Assembly (NCBI RefSeq): GCF_003208215.1
Contig: NZ_QKLW01000007.1
Location: 62,001 to 126,000 of the forward strand
Source: Marinomonas alcarazii
GTDB lineage: Bacteria; Pseudomonadota; Gammaproteobacteria; Pseudomonadales; Marinomonadaceae
Length of the DNA stretch: 64,000 nt
Reading direction: 5' to 3'
Shown here: positions 45,129 to 55,201 of the stretch, piece by piece
How the letters are laid out: the number at the start of each line of letters is the position of its first letter
Position numbering within the stretch: the stretch's first letter is position 1
Position numbers and translations under genes: made by a program
The notes under the pieces: model-generated
Told to the model about the DNA's origin: nothing
Databases searched by the model: none
Seen by the model: the letters and a program-made list of their open reading frames with translations, nothing else

Positions 45129-46304
45129 TTAAAGGCTTCTCGCCAAGCCAACCAGTACAAACATCAGAATCAGCACAAAAATCGACGGACGCTTAGATAT
45201 TAGCCAAATAAACCCTAAGCCAACAATGGCGATATCCCAAACACTTAGCAAGCTTGATGTTCCAATAGGATGATATAACGCTGCTAATAGAATCCCCACC
45301 ACAGCGGCATTTAAACTGGCCACCGCGGAGCGAAACTGAACATGACGAGATAAGCCTTGCCATGCTCCTTGAGCACTCAACATTAATAACAAACCAGACA
45401 AAAAGACCGCCAAGGTTGCCATGCCAGCCCATAACCAAACATTAGCACCCGCTGGCGTCGCAGATGCCCCCAGAAAACTCGCCATGGTAAACATAGGCCC
45501 TGGAACAGCTTGAGCCGCGGCATAGCCTAACAACAAGTCCGATTCAGACGCAGGCACAAACGTCGCTAACATAGGCAAAACGACATGCCCGCCCCCGAAC
45601 ACCAAAGCCCCAGCTCGGTAAAAATCTGCGAACAAACCCGCCATGCCTCCAGCGAGTAAAAAACTCGCCAAAAATACGACCACGGCGATCCCAAAGAAGG
45701 CCCACGCACAACGCACCTTAGGTAAAGACTCCGTGACTGTGGCACCTGCGGAATGTCGCGTTATCACACCAAAACACAGAGCAATGAGCAAAACCGCTAA
45801 GCTAGCAAAACCGAATGGCGACCAGATAACCAATGCAGCGCTAAAAACCGCGACGCCCGCCATGGTTTTACTCTGACAAAATGACCGCCACATACTCACG
45901 CAGGCATCAGCCACGACGACCACCGCCAATAGCTTCAAAGCATGAACCACCGCATCAAACCAAACATTACCTTGCCAATGGTGACCAAATTGCGCCAACA
46001 ACACCATGACGATAAAAGACGGTAAAGTAAACGCGACAAAGGCTGCAATTGCCCCCAGCACCCCTGAGCGATGATAACCTAACGCAAAACCTACCTGGCT
46101 CGATCCGGGCCCTGGGATAATCTGACTCAAGGCGATCCATTGAGCATATTGAGCTTCACTGGCCCATTGCTTACGTTTTATGAAAGTTTGATTGAAATAA
46201 CCAAGGTGGGCAGCAGGCCCACCAAAGCTGGTGAAGCCTAGCAATAAGAAAGAGAAAAATACCTCTGATATACGCTTTAAATAAGAGAGGTTTTTGTCTG
46301 TCAT
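45129..46304 (-). CDS. chrA: Chromate transporter (CHR family)
   Basis: 391 residues, a full two-domain CHR protein. Each half repeats the pattern: FTSFGGPAAHLGYF with QIIPGPGSSQVGFALGY in the first, and LVFGGGHVVLPML with AQAVPGPMFTMASFLG in the second. About ten membrane segments. It exports chromate from the cytoplasm by family; actual substrate unproven. It sits between yggX and mutY, 17 bp after mutY on the same strand, an unusual place. Confidence 0.9.
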   Translation of the reverse strand: MTDKNLSYLKRISEVFFSFLLLGFTSFGGPAAHLGYFNQTFIKRKQWASEAQYAQWIALSQIIPGPGSSQVGFALGYHRSGVLGAIAAFVAFTLPSFIVMVLLAQFGHHWQGNVWFDAVVHALKLLAVVVVADACVSMWRSFCQSKTMAGVAVFSAALVIWSPFGFASLAVLLIALCFGVITRHSAGATVTESLPKVRCAWAFFGIAVVVFLASFLLAGGMAGLFADFYRAGALVFGGGHVVLPMLATFVPASESDLLLGYAAAQAVPGPMFTMASFLGASATPAGANVWLWAGMATLAVFLSGLLLMLSAQGAWQGLSRHVQFRSAVASLNAAVVGILLAALYHPIGTSSLLSVWDIAIVGLGFIWLISKRPSIFVLILMFVLVGLARSL

Positions 46305-46321
46305 TGTGGTTCTTTTCCTAG

Positions 46322-47371
46322 TTAGTTTAGTTGTTCCAAAATACTTCTAACAGGCGCGGGTAAGCCCTGAGCCATGGCATCTTGTTGATTGAACCACTGA
46401 TATTTTTCACCTTCCATTACCTGTTTTGTATCGGCAATCTCAATTTTACTGGGCGAAATATCCAAGTGATAATGACTAAACGTATGTCTAAAAGGTGACA
46501 AGGGTGTTACAGCAGAAACTTGCGTCGCAAATCGTTGCTCAATATGCAGCACCACAGATTCGTCAGAAGCTAACTCTGGCAGGCTCCAAAGACCACCCCA
46601 AATTCCTGTGGAAGGACGTTTTTCTAGCAAGCATTGGCCTTGCTGATTCACCAACACCAAAAGCTGAATACTCTTCTCTGGCTTAGCTGCTTTTTTCGGT
46701 TTACGAATAGGAAATTGCGTAGGGTCTTGGCTAAGGCGCGCTTGGCAGTCACTTTGTAGTGGGCAAAGCAAACATTGCGGTTTAGAGCGCGTACAAAGCG
46801 TCGCCCCCAAATCCATCATAGCTTGCGTGTAATCACCACAACGTTCGCTGGGCATATAATGCTCAGCCAGTTCCCACATGGCATTCTCTGTTTTCTTTTC
46901 ACCAGGCCAAGTGGGTACCGCATGAAAACGTGCCAACACTCGTTTTACGTTACCATCTAAAATCGCCGCTTGAACGCCACGGGAAATAGATAAAATCGCC
47001 GCCGCTGTAGAACGGCCAATGCCAGGCAATTCACACACACCTTCAACTGTCTGAGGAAATTCACTGTCGAATTCGTCCACCAGCATTTTTGCAGCCTTAT
47101 GCATATTACGAGCGCGGGCGTAATAACCCAACCCACTCCAGTGGGCGAGCACTTCGTCCTGTTCGGCGTCCGCTAAGGCTTCTACTGTTGGAAAAGATGT
47201 CATGAATTTTTGGTAATAAGGAATCACTGTCGTCACTTGCGTTTGCTGCAACATGATTTCTGAAATCCATACACGATAAGGTGTTTTACTCTCTTGCCAG
47301 GGCAAGTTTTTACGCCCGTGTTCATCAAACCACGCTAGAACACGGGGCGCAAAGTTTTCAACTGGTTGCAT
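46322..47371 (-). CDS. mutY: A/G-specific adenine DNA glycosylase
   Basis: 349 residues. A helix-hairpin-helix (LPGIGRSTAAAILS), catalytic Glu in SEIMLQQTQV and Asp in AILDGNVKRVLAR, and a 4Fe-4S motif C-X6-C-X2-C-X5-C (CTRSKPQCLLCPLQSDC), then a C-terminal NUDIX-like 8-oxoG recognition domain. It removes A mispaired with 8-oxoguanine. It lies downstream of asmA across a repeat gap and upstream of chrA. Confidence 0.97.
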   Translation of the reverse strand: MQPVENFAPRVLAWFDEHGRKNLPWQESKTPYRVWISEIMLQQTQVTTVIPYYQKFMTSFPTVEALADAEQDEVLAHWSGLGYYARARNMHKAAKMLVDEFDSEFPQTVEGVCELPGIGRSTAAAILSISRGVQAAILDGNVKRVLARFHAVPTWPGEKKTENAMWELAEHYMPSERCGDYTQAMMDLGATLCTRSKPQCLLCPLQSDCQARLSQDPTQFPIRKPKKAAKPEKSIQLLVLVNQQGQCLLEKRPSTGIWGGLWSLPELASDESVVLHIEQRFATQVSAVTPLSPFRHTFSHYHLDISPSKIEIADTKQVMEGEKYQWFNQQDAMAQGLPAPVRSILEQLN

Positions 47372-47512
47372 TTATTTCTCACGTTTACGGCGTTTTAATC
47401 TATCTACTTTTCAATCAGGCAATGAATGAACCACCCCGCCCCAGGAGGCGAGGTATCAGTATATCATTCGAACAATGCTAAACTTTGTTCATAGGTCATT
47501 TCCGAACTCTCC

Positions 47513-47607
47513 GTCATTCCAGCGAAGGCGGGAATCAATCACTTATCGTCATCAAAAATAACCCTATTTAGACAACCCCCCTGGTTTCCCGCCTTCGCGG
47601 GAATGAC
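47513..47607 (+). repeat. 95-bp palindromic intergenic element, copy 2
   Basis: Same length, ends and orientation as the copy at 32373-32467, with one mismatch in its left arm (C to A). Both are followed by AATTATTAGCGCC-like sequence and GAATTACA-Y-CCAAAGAG close to a minus-strand stop codon (glmU or asmA). The core ATAACCCTATTTAGACAA is shared. Confidence 0.85.
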
Positions 47608-47660
47608 AATTGGTTATAATTATTAGCGCCGCGAGCGGCGAAGAATTACACCCAAAGAGA

Positions 47661-49949
47661 TTAAAACAAGTTCTTTAGTTTTTCTTTTAGCTTTTCTTTT
47701 GCTCTTTCTTCTTCCGCCTTACGCTTTTCTTCCAGCTCGGCTTTCAAACGGGCTTTTTCAGCGTCTGCTTTCTCTTGTAGACGCGCTTTTTCCGCCTCGG
47801 CTTTTGCTTTTAACTCAGCTTTTTCTTTATCTAATTTGAGCGTTAGCTCTTCTTTCGCGATATTGGCAAAGAGGGAAGCAAAGCCTTTTAGATCCGGGCG
47901 ACAGAGTCCCGCTGGGTCATCACTGAATTGCCCCTTACAAACAATGGGGAAAGCTAACCGAGTCAATTTTTCATTCACCCGACATGCTTTGTCTAATGCA
48001 CTGCCCGCGACACTCACATTAGCCTGATAATTCAGTGACGAATCTGGTAATGACACCACGCCATCACCTGTGACTTGAATACCAGCTGAGCTAATTTTCA
48101 AACCTGGTGTGGAGACCCGACCATTCACGATATGGGCAGGAAAACGCATGGTTTCAAACGGTGTATCTGGGCCGAATTGCTCAGCGTTGAGCTGGTCCTT
48201 ATTGACCGCAGCAATGCCTTCACACACTGTCTTTGTTAGATTCGTTCCAACCAAAGCCCCTTGTTTAATCTCTACCAGAAGATCCCCTTGTAAAGACGAC
48301 ATCAAGTCATCAATGCGATTCCCTTTGGCTCTAAGATCGCCATCTAGGTAGGTTGCCCCAGCAATTTTATCCATTTCCATAAAGTCCACTAACAGTGGCT
48401 GAATCTGTACACCATCAATTGCTGGCGACACATCTAATATGGGCGTTTTTCCACGAACATCTAGACTGGCTTTTGACGATACCGTTCCCTTATACAAGGC
48501 TACATTCAAAGGAGACACCGTCACCAAGCCATTTTGCTGAGAGGAGTCCAAGCTGATTTTATCAATCTTTAATTTTTTAACAGTCAATCCTTCAAATGTC
48601 ATACCGACATGACCATTTAAACCACGAATCAGTTCAACTGGAATCAAATCACTCGCGTCAGTTTCGACTTGCTCTTCAATTTGCGCGTCCGTTATGGCTT
48701 CTTTTGAACCATTTTCATTAGCTTCTATAGGCGTAGGTAAATAACGGTCAAGATTCATATTTTTACCCGCCACCTTTACATCCCAGCGCAACGGTGACAA
48801 ATCTACCACGGCGTTTGCTTCAATACTGGTGTCATCCAACACGATGGAAATAGGCTGTGCGGTAATCGAGTTCATATCCCCTTCTACGGTGATATTTGCC
48901 CTTGCTTTGGTCATTGCCGTTTCGTCTGACATCTCTGGCAGAGGAAGTTTTAAACGTGTCAGTAGATAACGAGGATTAAACTCTCCTACTGACAATACGG
49001 CAGAGAATTGCGGCTCACTGAGGACTTGATAAGCTTGTATTTTAGCGTCCAAATTGACGCCAAAAGAACTCAAATTCAAGCCATCGATCAGGACGTTTTC
49101 TTGCGGCAAATCAACATCCACTTTTACAGCGCTCAGTTTGGCATTCATTGGACTGGTTGGTAACGCGGCACTTTCTACGTCAGCGGACAGAACCAAAGAA
49201 TCCAATGATAGAAACTCTCTTTCTGGGAAAACCGCTAGATTGGCATTAAGGCTGGCTTTGGCCTTAATGGGAGACTGTCCTTGCAAGTCACTTTGTGTGA
49301 CCGCGATATCCATCACCATTGGCCATGCTTTATCCCACTGAACGTCGTTAAGTTGCACGTTTAACGTGGCATTAATAAGCTGATTGGCTTGTTCGTCACG
49401 GTATTCAACTTGGGCGTTCTCGATTCGTAGTTCATCAAGCTGAATGTCTGGTAGCTTTTTATTGATGGCATCATTTTGATCGTTAGTCTGCGCAGAGCTT
49501 GCAGGTATTGTTGTATCAGATGACGCAGAAGCTGTGGAGCCTGAAGCATTCAAACCGTCAGCCGTTTCTAACTGCCAATTACCTTGGCCTTGGGCGTCTT
49601 TGTTTAAGCGTGCTTTTACATTCACAAGGCTGACCTTGTTGACCTGAATTTTTTGCTCCAATAGCGGCAATATGGCCAAGCCAAATTCAGCACGGTCGAA
49701 TTGCACTATTTCTGCATCCGTGCCGAGCGCCACGCCAATGTCTTCTAAGCTTAGACCTAACCAAGGAAAAAACGACCAGCTAATATCACCGTCTAAACGC
49801 AAAGTAACATTGGCTTTTTCCTGCGCGACGCTTTTGAGTTCGTCTTTAAAGTCGTTTGGATTGACGAACAACATTACGTACGCCAACAAAATAGCAATAA
49901 TGGCAAAGACCGCTGCCAATAAAAGTGAAAGTCGCTTTATCCAAACCAT
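47661..49949 (-). CDS. asmA: AsmA family protein
   Basis: 762 residues. One N-terminal membrane anchor (about 7-30), an AsmA N-terminal domain (WSFFPWLGLSLEDIGVALG) and a C-terminal AsmA_2 domain (GDLLVEIKQGALVGTNLTKTVCEGIAAVNK). Related AsmA-like proteins are thought to bridge inner and outer membranes in lipid transport. The last 60 residues are an unusual Lys/Glu/Ala helix (EKARLKAELEEKRKAEEERA), longer than in E. coli AsmA (617). It precedes mutY, as in pseudomonads. Confidence 0.9.
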   Translation of the reverse strand: MVWIKRLSLLLAAVFAIIAILLAYVMLFVNPNDFKDELKSVAQEKANVTLRLDGDISWSFFPWLGLSLEDIGVALGTDAEIVQFDRAEFGLAILPLLEQKIQVNKVSLVNVKARLNKDAQGQGNWQLETADGLNASGSTASASSDTTIPASSAQTNDQNDAINKKLPDIQLDELRIENAQVEYRDEQANQLINATLNVQLNDVQWDKAWPMVMDIAVTQSDLQGQSPIKAKASLNANLAVFPEREFLSLDSLVLSADVESAALPTSPMNAKLSAVKVDVDLPQENVLIDGLNLSSFGVNLDAKIQAYQVLSEPQFSAVLSVGEFNPRYLLTRLKLPLPEMSDETAMTKARANITVEGDMNSITAQPISIVLDDTSIEANAVVDLSPLRWDVKVAGKNMNLDRYLPTPIEANENGSKEAITDAQIEEQVETDASDLIPVELIRGLNGHVGMTFEGLTVKKLKIDKISLDSSQQNGLVTVSPLNVALYKGTVSSKASLDVRGKTPILDVSPAIDGVQIQPLLVDFMEMDKIAGATYLDGDLRAKGNRIDDLMSSLQGDLLVEIKQGALVGTNLTKTVCEGIAAVNKDQLNAEQFGPDTPFETMRFPAHIVNGRVSTPGLKISSAGIQVTGDGVVSLPDSSLNYQANVSVAGSALDKACRVNEKLTRLAFPIVCKGQFSDDPAGLCRPDLKGFASLFANIAKEELTLKLDKEKAELKAKAEAEKARLQEKADAEKARLKAELEEKRKAEEERAKEKLKEKLKNLF

Positions 49950-49974
49950 GGCAAACTCCTCAATAAATTGCCCC

Positions 49975-50358
49975 TTCCAAACCTCCCCCTTAACAGGGAG
50001 AGGAGTTAAGTTCGTTTTTTGTTCCTTCCCCTTATCTTCAAGGGGAAGGTTAGGATGGGGTTGTTAACTTTATTACCCCCTCCCAGCCTCCCCCTTAACA
50101 GGGGGAGGAGCTAAGTTCGTTTTTTGTTCCTTCCCCTTATCTTCAAGGGGAAGGTTAGGATGGGGTTGTTAACTTTATTACCCCCTCCCAGCCTCCCCCT
50201 TAACAGGGGGAGGAGCTAAGTTCGTTTTTGTTCCTTCCCCTTATCTTCAAGGGGAAGGTTAGGATGGGGTTGTTAACTTTATTACCCCCTCCCAGCCTCC
50301 CCCTTAACAGGGGGAGGAGCTAAGTTCGTTTTTTGTTCCTTCCCCTTATCTTCAAGGT
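49975..50358 (-). repeat. Tandem array of about 105-bp G/C-tract repeats upstream of asmA
   Basis: AAGTTCGTTTTTTG recurs at 50008, 50113, 50218 and 50322 (105, 105, 104 bp). Units carry CCTCCCCCTTAACAGGGGGAGG and CCCCTTATCTTCAAGGGG palindromes, the reverse complement type of the array at 44635-45123. It fills the divergent gap between asmA and hisB. Confidence 0.92.
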
Positions 50359-50472
50359 AAGGAATAAAATATCGACCTATCATAGCACTCGAACTTAGTG
50401 TTTATCGATGCAATAGCGACAACTCATTAAAAAACACCTAGACAAGGCATAGAAGCCAAAGAGCCCACGTTC

Positions 50473-50531
50473 TATAATGGGGAAATTATGTCATGCTCAT
50501 ATTATATAAAAACGTGACGACTGTTCGTCAC
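50473..50531 (+). promoter_or_regulatory. Predicted hisB promoter and leader hairpin
   Basis: A consensus -10 TATAAT (50473-50478) has only a poor -35. Downstream, GTGACGA-CTGT-TCGTCAC (50514-50531) is a perfect 7-bp hairpin ending 23 bp before the hisB ATG. No His-rich leader peptide was found. Confidence 0.4.
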
Positions 50532-50554
50532 CATCACTGTGGAGAAACCAATTA

Positions 50555-51148
50555 ATGTCAGATCGCATTGCCAGTGTCGAGCGTAATACGCTTGAAACTC
50601 AGATCAAGGTGTCGATTAACTTAGACGGTACCGGTAAATTCAACTGCGTCACGGGCGTCCCTTTCCTTGATCATATGCTTGAACAAGTTGCACGTCATGG
50701 CCTGATTGACTTAGACATCCATGCAGTTGGCGACCTTCACATTGACGCTCACCACACAGTCGAAGATTTGGGAATCACCTTAGGGCAAGCGTTTGACATT
50801 GCGGTAGGTGACAAAAAAGGCATCAAACGCTACGGCCACGCATATGTCCCTCTAGATGAAGCCTTGTCTCGTGTTGTTATCGACTTTTCTGGTCGTCCAG
50901 GCCTAGAAATGCACGTACCGTTCAGCCGTGCTTCTGTTGGTGGTTTTGACGTCGATTTATTCTCTGAATTCTTCCACGGCTTTATTAACCACGCCAAAGT
51001 CACGCTGCATTTGGACAATCTTCGCGGTAAAAACACTCACCACCAAGCGGAAACCATCTTTAAAGCATTTGGCCGCGCATTGCGTATGGCACTAGAAGCT
51101 GATGAACGTATGGCTGGGCAAATGCCTTCCACTAAAGGTTCTTTGTAA
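50555..51148 (+). CDS. hisB: Imidazoleglycerol-phosphate dehydratase
   Basis: 197 residues, the monofunctional form without the phosphatase domain. Metal-binding motifs [11 protein letters not shown] and [18 protein letters not shown] are intact. It dehydrates imidazole glycerol phosphate in histidine synthesis. First gene of hisB-hisH-hisF. Confidence 0.97.
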   Translation: MSDRIASVERNTLETQIKVSINLDGTGKFNCVTGVPFLDHMLEQVARHGLIDLDIHAVGDLHIDAHHTVEDLGITLGQAFDIAVGDKKGIKRYGHAYVPLDEALSRVVIDFSGRPGLEMHVPFSRASVGGFDVDLFSEFFHGFINHAKVTLHLDNLRGKNTHHQAETIFKAFGRALRMALEADERMAGQMPSTKGSL

Positions 51149-51160
51149 GATTCTCTTGGA

Positions 51161-51838
51161 ATGAGTAGTAAGAATATGAGTGAGATGAAAAAATCCACTG
51201 TCGCGGTTATTGATTACGGCATGGGCAACCTGCACTCGGTTGCCAAAGCCCTAGAACACGCGGCAGATGAAAATACCTCGATTATTGTCACTAGTGACCC
51301 TAAGGTCATTGATGCCGCAGATAGAGTTTTACTGCCTGGGGTTGGCGCTATTCGTGATTGCATTGGTGAAATGCACAATGCTGGGCTTGTGCCTAGCATT
51401 AAAAAAGCCATGGCAGAAAAGCCGTTCTTGGCTATATGTGTTGGCATTCAGTCTTTGATGTCACACAGTGAAGAAAATGGCGGCGTTGATTGCTTGAATC
51501 ATTTCCAAGGCAATGCCCTCTTCTTTGGTGAAAAACACACAGACCATGACGGCAGCAAACTTAAAGTGCCACACATGGGCTGGAATCAGGTTAAACAAAC
51601 CATGGCTCATCCACTGTGGAAAGATATTCCTGATAACGCTCGTTTTTACTTTGTGCACAGTTTTTATGTTGTGCCTGAGAACAAAAGCGAAGTGGCTGGC
51701 ACCTGTGACTATGGTTTAGAGTTCTGTGTAGCGATCGCCCGCGACAATGTATTCGCCGTGCAATTTCACCCAGAAAAAAGCCATAAAGATGGTCTTCAGT
51801 TATACAAAAACTTCCTTCACTGGGACGGCAAACCATAA
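51161..51838 (+). CDS. hisH: Imidazole glycerol phosphate synthase, glutaminase subunit
   Basis: 225 residues as drawn; true start may be Met9 (51185), where homologues begin VAVIDYGMGNLHSV. Class I amidotransferase with nucleophile Cys in LAICVGIQSLM and the His-Glu pair in VQFHPEKS. It supplies ammonia to HisF. It follows hisB after 12 bp. Confidence 0.95.
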   Translation: MSSKNMSEMKKSTVAVIDYGMGNLHSVAKALEHAADENTSIIVTSDPKVIDAADRVLLPGVGAIRDCIGEMHNAGLVPSIKKAMAEKPFLAICVGIQSLMSHSEENGGVDCLNHFQGNALFFGEKHTDHDGSKLKVPHMGWNQVKQTMAHPLWKDIPDNARFYFVHSFYVVPENKSEVAGTCDYGLEFCVAIARDNVFAVQFHPEKSHKDGLQLYKNFLHWDGKP

Positions 51839-51889
51839 CAGTGAGCCATCGAGTTATAGAAGCATATTAGATTCTAGGAGCGCCATTAT

Positions 51890-52663
51890 ATGGGCTTAGC
51901 AAAACGTATTATTCCTTGCCTTGATGTGGACAATGGCCGCGTGGTTAAAGGCGTTCAGTTTGTTGATATTCGTGACGCTGGCGACCCTGTAGAAGTCGCC
52001 AAGCGTTACAATGAGCAAGGTGCGGATGAGATTACTTTTTTAGACATCACCGCCAGTTCAGACGATCGTGAAACCACCGTGCATATGGTCGAAGCCATTG
52101 CCAGCCAAGTGTTTATTCCTCTCACTGTGGGTGGCGGCATTCGTACCTGCGAAGATATTCGTCGCATGCTAAATGCTGGTGCAGACAAAGTGGGCATCAA
52201 TACCGCGGCGGTATTTAACCCTGAATTTGTTCGTGAAGCGGCTCAGCGCTTTGGCTCGCAATGTATTGTTGTGGCTATTGATGCGAAAAAAGTCAGTGCT
52301 GAAGGCGAAACCGATAAATGGGAAATATTCACCCATGGCGGACGCAAACCAACTGGCTTAGATGCGGTTGAGTGGGCGAAAAAAATGGTTGAGTACGGTG
52401 CGGGAGAAATATTGCTAACCAGTATGGATCGTGACGGTACCAAAAATGGTTTCGACCTAGGTGTGACGCGAGCCATCAGTGAAGCGGTTCATGTGCCCGT
52501 TATCGCTTCTGGTGGTGTGGGTAATTTGGATCACCTGGTCGACGGCGTCATTGAAGGCAAAGCCGATGCGGTTTTAGCGGCCAGCATTTTCCATTTTGGT
52601 GAATATAGCATTCAAGAAGCTAAACAACGTATGACCGATGCTGGCATCGAAATGCGTCTGTAA
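51890..52663 (+). CDS. hisF: Imidazole glycerol phosphate synthase, cyclase subunit
   Basis: 257 residues of TIM barrel. [35 protein letters not shown] and [13 protein letters not shown] carry the two catalytic Asp residues and phosphate sites. It works with HisH to form imidazole glycerol phosphate and AICAR. hisA, often between hisH and hisF, is absent here (51-bp gap). Confidence 0.97.
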   Translation: MGLAKRIIPCLDVDNGRVVKGVQFVDIRDAGDPVEVAKRYNEQGADEITFLDITASSDDRETTVHMVEAIASQVFIPLTVGGGIRTCEDIRRMLNAGADKVGINTAAVFNPEFVREAAQRFGSQCIVVAIDAKKVSAEGETDKWEIFTHGGRKPTGLDAVEWAKKMVEYGAGEILLTSMDRDGTKNGFDLGVTRAISEAVHVPVIASGGVGNLDHLVDGVIEGKADAVLAASIFHFGEYSIQEAKQRMTDAGIEMRL

Positions 52664-52878
52664 TCCATTATTAGTGAACATTGTCGGCCTAAAGATCGCG
52701 CTACAGATAAATAAGCTAAATGTAGGTCGTTCTTTGGCACGACACGTTCCTTTTATCTATTATATTCGGAAAGTCAGCATTTTTTGTGCACGAGGCAACT
52801 GCTGCTTGCTGTGAATAAGCACTGCCGAGTACAATTCTTACAATTTAATTTTGCCTTATTTAATACAAGGAAGACTTC

Positions 52879-54471
52879 TTGACCACCTTAACCGATGCCT
52901 TGCAAGCGCTGGCTGCGTATTGCCAACAAGCTGCCACGACTTCTGCATTAACGTTTCATCGTGGTGTGGAGCGCGAAGCACTACGAGTTGAACACTCTAA
53001 AGGCCGCATATCACACAAGCCTCATCCTAAAAGCCTAGGCTCCGCTTTGACGCACAGCTCGATTACGACAGATTATTCCGAATCCTTGATGGAGTTTATT
53101 ACTGACGTTCACCCAAGCGTTGAAGGTGTCATTCAAGAGCTAGAAGACATTCATAACTTAGTAAACCATGAGCTATTCAAGCAAGATGAATGTTTGTGGC
53201 CTGCCAGCATGCCATGTTATTTAAACGGCAATGACGATGTGCCTATTGCCTATTATGGTGAGTCCAATACTGGCAAACTAAAACGCGCCTACCGTGAAGG
53301 ATTGTCAAATCGCTATGGCCGTATCATGCAATGTATTGCTGGTATGCACTACAACTTCTCCTTTGATAAAGACTTCTGGTCTTTCTTAGAAAACTATAAA
53401 GGCAAATCGAATTTATCCGGTTTGGAGAAACAAGCCTTTCAATCGGACAGCTATTTTGCATTGATCCGTAACTTCCGCCGTAGCTCTTGGATGTTGTCTT
53501 TGCTGTTTGGCGCTTCCCCTGCGATCGATGAAAGCTTTTTACCTAAAAAGCCTGAAAGCCTTGAAGAGCTTAAAGAAAATACTTGGTTCGGCCCTAAAGC
53601 CACATCACTTCGTATGAGCGACCTTGGTTATCAGAATAAAGCCCAAGCAGATTTATACGTGTGCTACAACGAAGTAGACACCTACATCAGCACGATCAAA
53701 AAAGCACTACGTACGCCCTATCAGCGTTACCAAGATATTGGTGTAAAAGTGGATGGCCAATACCGACAGTTGAACAGCAACTTGCTGCAGATTGAAAACG
53801 AGTATTACAGCGACATTCGTCCAAAACGTGTTACTCAACCTGGTGAGCATCCAAGTGCAGCCTTGCACGCCAGAGGCGTCGAATACATTGAAGTTCGCAT
53901 CATGGACTTGGACCCAAGCTCACCCATTGGCATGCAGTCTTCAACCCTGTATTTCATTGATGTGTTCTTGCTCTACTGCATGTTACGTGGTGATGAACAT
54001 TTAGGCAGCGCTGAATGCAGCCAGCTTCGCGTTATGCAGCAAGAAATTGCCTCTCATGGCCGCGATTTGGATATGGACTTCGATTTTGGCCAAGGCCCAA
54101 CGAAGCTACGTACCAAGGCAGAAGATATGCTGAATTCTCTCGCAGAAGTTGCGGCGTTTTTATCTAATAAAACTGGCAACCCAGCTTACACAGACGCTGT
54201 TGAGCTGCAACGCGAAAAGTTAAGCGATGAATCTAAACTGCCTTCAGCTCAGCTATTGGAGCTAAGTAAAGCACACCAAGGTTATCAGAACGCCATGTTG
54301 GCGCTGTCGAAAAAGCAACAAGCAGAATGGATGTCCCGCCCTTTATCTGCGGAACTGACGAATGAATTTGCTTTGAAAGCAGAGCGTTCCTTACAGGATC
54401 AAGCTGCGATTGAAGCGGCAGACGAAGTTGACTTCGATACTTTCTTGGTGGATTACTTAACCCCGCAATAA
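52879..54471 (+). CDS. gshA: Glutamate-cysteine ligase
   Basis: 530 residues. RGVEREALRVEHSKGRIS, TTDYSESLMEFITDVHP and YIEVRIMDLDPSSPIGM are signatures of the proteobacterial type 1 enzyme. It makes gamma-glutamylcysteine, the first step of glutathione synthesis. The start is a TTG with AAGGAAG 6 bp before it; no ATG lies near the homologous start. Single gene ended by a terminator. Confidence 0.96.
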   Translation: MTTLTDALQALAAYCQQAATTSALTFHRGVEREALRVEHSKGRISHKPHPKSLGSALTHSSITTDYSESLMEFITDVHPSVEGVIQELEDIHNLVNHELFKQDECLWPASMPCYLNGNDDVPIAYYGESNTGKLKRAYREGLSNRYGRIMQCIAGMHYNFSFDKDFWSFLENYKGKSNLSGLEKQAFQSDSYFALIRNFRRSSWMLSLLFGASPAIDESFLPKKPESLEELKENTWFGPKATSLRMSDLGYQNKAQADLYVCYNEVDTYISTIKKALRTPYQRYQDIGVKVDGQYRQLNSNLLQIENEYYSDIRPKRVTQPGEHPSAALHARGVEYIEVRIMDLDPSSPIGMQSSTLYFIDVFLLYCMLRGDEHLGSAECSQLRVMQQEIASHGRDLDMDFDFGQGPTKLRTKAEDMLNSLAEVAAFLSNKTGNPAYTDAVELQREKLSDESKLPSAQLLELSKAHQGYQNAMLALSKKQQAEWMSRPLSAELTNEFALKAERSLQDQAAIEAADEVDFDTFLVDYLTPQ

Positions 54472-54497
54472 AACACTGAGATAACCCGTCACCATAA

Positions 54498-54521
54498 AAA
54501 AAGCCTCTTTCGAGGCTTTTT
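54498..54521. terminator. Bidirectional terminator between gshA and engB
   Basis: 10-bp stem AAAAAGCCTC, 4-base loop, T runs on both strands, between convergent genes. Confidence 0.95.
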
Positions 54522-54556
54522 TCGTCTATTAAGATCCGTCACACAAAGGCTTTTGA

Positions 54557-55201
54557 TTATGCGTTTGGCGACACTGGAATCTCTTCCAAATTATCTAACA
54601 CAAGCCACTCGGCCAACTTGGTGCGTAGATCATCCACACCATCACCACTTAACGATGAGAAAGTCTGTACGGAACCATCCACACCGAGTGTTTTTAGTAC
54701 CTTCTTCACTGCCAACATGGTCGATTTAGCAGGGCCACGCTTTAGCTTGTCAGACTTAGTTAGCAAAACATGAACTTTCATGCGATTGGATTTTGCCCAA
54801 TCCAGCATCATTTCATCAAACTCTTTTAATGGATGACGGATATCCATCACCAATACAACCCCCGCCAAAGAGCGACGGTTCATCAAATAATCTTGCATGT
54901 GTGCTTGCCAGACTTTTTTCATGGCAATCGGCACTTTTGCAAAGCCATAACCTGGAAGGTCAATCAGGCGGCGATCATCCACATTTAGGCCAAAGCAGTT
55001 AATCAACTGAGTTCGACCTGGTGTTTTAGATGTGCGCGCTAATTTTTTCTGATTCGTAAGGGTATTTAACGCAGTGGATTTACCAGCATTAGAGCGACCT
55101 GCAAATGCGACTTCGACACCTTGGTCTAAAGGACATTGGGAAAGCTTCTCTGCACTTTTAATAAAATGCGCGGATTGGAAAGTGGAGTCAAAAGGGGTCA
55201 T
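54557..55201 (-). CDS. engB: Ribosome biogenesis GTP-binding protein EngB/YsxC
   Basis: 214 residues. P-loop [10 protein letters not shown]2/G3 [12 protein letters not shown] and DLPGYGFA, G4 TKSD, as in the YihA/EngB GTPases that act in large ribosomal subunit assembly. Convergent with gshA; divergent from dsbA. Confidence 0.96.
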   Translation of the reverse strand: MTPFDSTFQSAHFIKSAEKLSQCPLDQGVEVAFAGRSNAGKSTALNTLTNQKKLARTSKTPGRTQLINCFGLNVDDRRLIDLPGYGFAKVPIAMKKVWQAHMQDYLMNRRSLAGVVLVMDIRHPLKEFDEMMLDWAKSNRMKVHVLLTKSDKLKRGPAKSTMLAVKKVLKTLGVDGSVQTFSSLSGDGVDDLRTKLAEWLVLDNLEEIPVSPNA

